From Caprimulgus europaeus (taxonomy: Eukaryota; Chordata; Aves; Caprimulgiformes; Caprimulgidae), in contig OU015538.1 of assembly GCA_907165065.1 (NCBI GenBank), positions 21,777,165-21,841,164 of the forward strand: a stretch of 64,000 nt of DNA. Direction: 5' to 3'. The notes beneath the pieces were generated by a model, which was given only the letters and a program-made list of their open reading frames with translations, ran no database searches and was not told the origin of the DNA. This document shows, one piece after another, positions 60,025 to 64,000 of the stretch. Made by a program: the position numbers and the translations under genes. The first letter of the stretch is position 1. Each line of letters opens with the position of its first letter.

Positions 60025-63000
60025 GCAAGACTGGTGATGGATGCTGTCCTGCTGTGAGGTGCTGTGCTCCACCTCCTGGCACAGAGCCTGTACTGTGCCC
60101 ATTGGTGCTAATGGGATGGGGACAACTGCTGCCTCCTCCAGCCACTAATTCTGTTAACACATTGACTGCTACTTATCACACCTCTGATTATATCCAGCAC
60201 TGGAGGATAAAAATGTGAAAGCAGCAGTGAAATATTCCAATAATACACAAACCACTCAGTTTAAAGCTTAAAGCAGCAGGTTGTGTGCCCTTCTCTAAAT
60301 TCTGCTCTTTGTACTGTCTATTGCCATGGACAACAGTAGGATCTGTTACTTGTCTTTGCCCTCAATCCTGTATTTGACTGACTTGGTTTTGATTGAATCC
60401 TCCTCTTGCTTCCGTATGACTGGGGATGAAGTACAGAACAGAAGTGAAGCAGAGCTACTCCTGTTTGAAGTTTAAGCATGTCTAAATGCTGCACACTGGC
60501 TTATGCTTCTTTAATTTTTCAGTCTATTCTTGTGTAGACTGTGGTTCCAAAACTGAACATGCTTTTAAAGACTTACGTGATGAAGTCGTACAAATGTGTT
60601 ATTTTGAGCTAAATGTATCTGATTAAGCACTACCACTGGTATTTTCAGTTGGGAAAAAAAAAATCCAAGAGCAATTACAATGGTTAAATGGTATGAGAAA
60701 AAGAAAAAGGGATGGAAACTTGTACAGCAGTGTGAAGTTTCAGTCCAATGGGAGTGCGTTCTGTGCCAATCTCTCACAGGAACATGCTGAGATCTGATTA
60801 GCTTTGACTTTTCTGATACTTATCTGCATAATTTGTTCTATATTTTCACTTTGTCATCCTCAATAAGGAAATATGCCACTAACTGAATGCTTGGGCCAAG
60901 TTCTATTTGTCAATTTAATTTATCTTGGCTACAACCTGAAGATTAAAACACACAAATAAAAGGGTGGCTGAAAGGAAAATAGGCTGGATTTGAAAGAAAG
61001 TGGTCTGAAACCTGGGCTTAAAGCACCTCCTGTGAAACCCACCACTTGGATCATCTAAAACTTTTCCATAAAAGACACACTGACACCATCAGTCTCAAAC
61101 TCACCCATTTAGTGGGCTACAGGTGACCAAAAAGGGTCTTCTCATTACATACAGACCACAAGTGTCTCAGCCCCCCTGGTTTGTTCATTTACCGTATTTT
61201 GATGTCAGTAATGCTTTGTTCTTTGGTATATTTTCTGACATGACTGTTGTCAGTAATATCTATCTATTGGATGGGATTTGAGAACGGAAAAATGCTGAGG
61301 TGTTTGCTTTGTATCTTTCATGGTTATTGCCACATAACAAGGGAAAGCAGAAGCTAGCTTAGTCTCCTGTGAAAGAAACATCATTTGTACTTAGCAGAGA
61401 GCATGTTGAGATGAAGAAAGCTACAGTTTGGCCATTATTTATATATAAATTTCTTTATAGAATCAGAGTCATTAAACACAGTTCCTTATTTTCAAAACAA
61501 TTGCCAAAGTTTTGGTTGTTTGGGTTTTTTTTTGTCTATAAAGAAAATAATGGAAGGAAAACAGAGCAGTGTAGCACACAGACACAGACACAGACACAAC
61601 TGAGGGTGCCAAATTAACTGCATATCACAGAGGAAATGGAAGACACAAATAGGTGGAACGGGAAACACAGCAACCTTTGTCTTCAAAAGGACTGCAAACA
61701 GGATTGAGGGGTTTTTTTAATTGGCTGAGTAAAAGAAGTGAGAAATCACTTCTACTTTCCTTTGTGTAACTGCTACTGTTCTGCAGATGTGTTATTGCCA
61801 GAGCATTTTGGCAGGAGGATTTAAGGGAACGTGCTTTCTGTCACCACCGATTGCCCAGCTAAAGAGCAGGAACCAGCGGGAAGAGCGGCAGACCTTCCTT
61901 TTACCCTTTGGCAAGGGTTTGTTTCAGTTTGTGGCACAAGGGGGGCACAATGCCGTTGCTCTCTCCACGCTGAGAGGTGGTTACAGGGCTCATCCATGGG
62001 TCCCCGCTGGAGGGGGAGGACAGCGGGCGCTGGACGCTGCCGGGCAGAGCGAATGGCGGCCGGGGGCTTGGACAGGCAGCGGGGAGCGGCTCCTCCTCCG
62101 GGAGGCTGGGGTCTGACCAGGGCCATCACTGGAGCAAAGATGGTTTTCCTACAAGAAAAACATCAGTGGTGGAATAGGGAGTGGAAGAATGAGTGACATT
62201 TAATGAGACATTTATTCATGGCATATGATGCTGGGGAGTCGCAGTCACAAACTCTGCGGAGGGATGGAAATCAGTTGCCAGTTGTACACGCAGTGATTTG
62301 TTTCCTTTCTCCTCTCAATAAAACATACTTTGCTTTCTGCACATACTCCCTGGTGTGACAGGCAGGACAGAGAGGGAAGGATGACAGATACCTGTGCTTA
62401 AGAGCTTCTAGCAGAGAAATCTTGTTTTGTTGCTTTTCTTGATTTACAGAAGAATCTGATGTTTGAAGTCCAACCTTCCCTGCTGGCAACAGAAACCCGC
62501 TGAAAGAGGAAAGAAACTCAAATAATCTAGGGTAAGGTCACATGTATGATGAAAATAATAACTAGTATTTTCCTAACTAGGAAATAATGGCAGGACAGAC
62601 CTGAAAGGACTGTCAGCTAGCAGATGCTGTCAGCACCTCATGTCCTCATTAGGAAGTCTGTATACTCCAGTGTGATCTTGCACACGTGCATCGTTGCTCT
62701 GTGTTGAGCTGTCTTTTCATGTTTTATTTTGTTTTTTCACTCTACTTTCCCCAGGCAACACAAATTCTGATGTAGTCAATGCATAATGCAAGATGTACAC
62801 ACCATCCTCTCCAGGCAGTAGAATTGTCAAGGCCTCACAGACAGGGTCCATCCACCACTCTGGCCCCTGGGCCATGGGCAGCTTCAGGCAGCAGGATAAT
62901 TGCCGCTCAGGCTGTCAGGACCCAGAAACGCTCCTCGTTAGACTGGAGCGCTAATCAGGGCTGCCTTGTCTTACCAGGGGCTTCTACACAGAGAGCATCT

Positions 63001-64000
63001 GTGAGCACAGAGGTGTATCCATCACCTGAGCAGATGGCACACAGTGACTCCTTGTCATGACTCACTTGTTGCCAAAGGTCAAACCGAGCTGGAAAACCTT
63101 GGGCTGAAGCTGAGTCAGAACCAGGGGACAGTCGCCGCTGCGGACAGCCTGGCCCCCTGCCCGCCTGCTCCCGGCAGGGAAACGATGAGTGGTGTCTCCT
63201 CAGGCCAGAGGGGACAGTCACCCATCAGGAGAGCAAAGCTGACTTTATCACCTTCTTCCAGGTTCACTGTGGAGCCAAGTGTGCTGCGTGTAAGCGAGCA
63301 GCTACAAAAGAAACATTTAATTAAGAACTGAAGTCATAAATCTGCGGCAGTTTGTTTTCACCATGGCTTTATTTGATATTTGCCTCATAAAGATCAACAG
63401 AGTCAAGGACAAAACCAGCTGTAATGAGCACAGTGATAGATTCATCCATTGTTTCTCTTGTGCCAGAGGGGCCCCAAGTCATGCAAGTGGCTACGAAGGG
63501 TCACCCCCTTCCACACCACTGGAGACAAGCCAGGCACGAGGCTCTCGGGTCAGTCTCCTCTGTGCATCTAATTAGAAGCACCTAACAATGCTCACACTGC
63601 CTGTTGGGCTCTGCTGAGCTGGGCTGGACCAAGTCCTCCTGCTCTGGGCTGTCTTTGAGGTTGTGCTCATCCATTGACACGTGTCATCCTCTGGGGAAAA
63701 CAGAGAATTTGGAAAAGGTGAAATCTGCAGTTAGGTGAGCAAAATAAGAGCTGTGTCAAAAGTGCTGAAATTGAAGTTAGCTAGAGAAGAGGCTGGAGGC
63801 AGAAGGAAAAGAAGATCATTGGTTTGCTTCTGTCTTCCAACAGAAAATGAGCCCAGGAAGAAACAAATCAAACTGTGACATTGCCTGGATTCTTGAGCAA
63901 CTTTCCTGGGAGCTACAATAGCCTGAGCCAAAAAATATTTGAAGCTCTGAGTCCTGGTGCAAATGTCTCCACCCAGCCTTCAGAGAAGGTTCTTGCTCTG
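60025..64000. other. non-coding DNA to the right edge, no gene recognised
   Basis: AT-rich to about 61900. A short (ACAGAC)n run lies at about 61577-61600. A GC-rich patch follows at about 62000-62115, with a 121-codon plus-strand frame across it, then mixed composition to the end. No exon, RNA gene or dispersed repeat was recognised, and no gene visibly enters from the right edge. Confidence 0.4.

Noticed and set aside
59795..60218. Arg-Glu and Phe-Pro dipeptide-repeat frames
   Set aside because: Direct translation of the (GGGAAA)n array on either strand.
1..64000. CRISPR arrays, operons or bacterial-type systems
   Set aside because: The window is vertebrate nuclear DNA. The only regular repeats are micro- and minisatellites without unique spacers.

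Overview
The window reads as avian nuclear DNA. Two things support this. The only recognisable protein-coding exon is an androgen receptor first exon with strong vertebrate identity. The dispersed repeats I can identify are mainly CR1-type LINE fragments, the dominant interspersed repeat of birds and other sauropsids. I cannot name the species from the sequence alone. Everything here comes from reading the sequence; no database search was run.

Left end (1-2110): the 5' part of the androgen receptor gene (AR, NR3C4) on the minus strand. It comprises the start of intron 1 (1-455), coding exon 1 (456-1384, 309 complete codons plus two bases of the next) and a GC-rich, CpG-rich leader and promoter region (about 1385-2110). 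The exon ends at a clean GTGAGT donor, in the same phase as the human gene. It encodes only the N-terminal transactivation domain. The DNA-binding and ligand-binding exons lie to the left, outside the window. The domain is much shorter than in human and lacks the polyglutamine and polyglycine tracts. It keeps the N/C-interaction motif, the TAU-1 and TAU-5 core motifs and both SUMO sites, several in variant form.

Right of the promoter (2111-64000): about 62 kb upstream of AR in which I recognise no protein-coding gene, rRNA or functional tRNA. Longer open frames occur there, but they lie in GC-rich patches or tandem repeats and resemble no family I know. The DNA is moderately AT-rich with scattered GC/CpG patches (about 5.5-5.9, 6.5-6.6, 28.6-29.0, 49.0-50.3, 57.3-57.6 and 62.0-62.1 kb).

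Recognisable content of this region: a perfect polypyrimidine pentamer array (4201-4385); a palindromic MITE-like fossil (7374-7490); CR1 fragments at 11.4, 33.4, 42.5-43.6 and 55.1 kb; a possible tRNA-derived SINE at 44.2 kb; several short tandem repeats; a 63/67-bp minisatellite with a duplicated five-unit higher-order structure (49516-50153); and an array of 24 G3 tracts with 3-nt loops (59881-60024). The likeliest functional role of the region is as upstream regulatory landscape for AR. That is inference from position.
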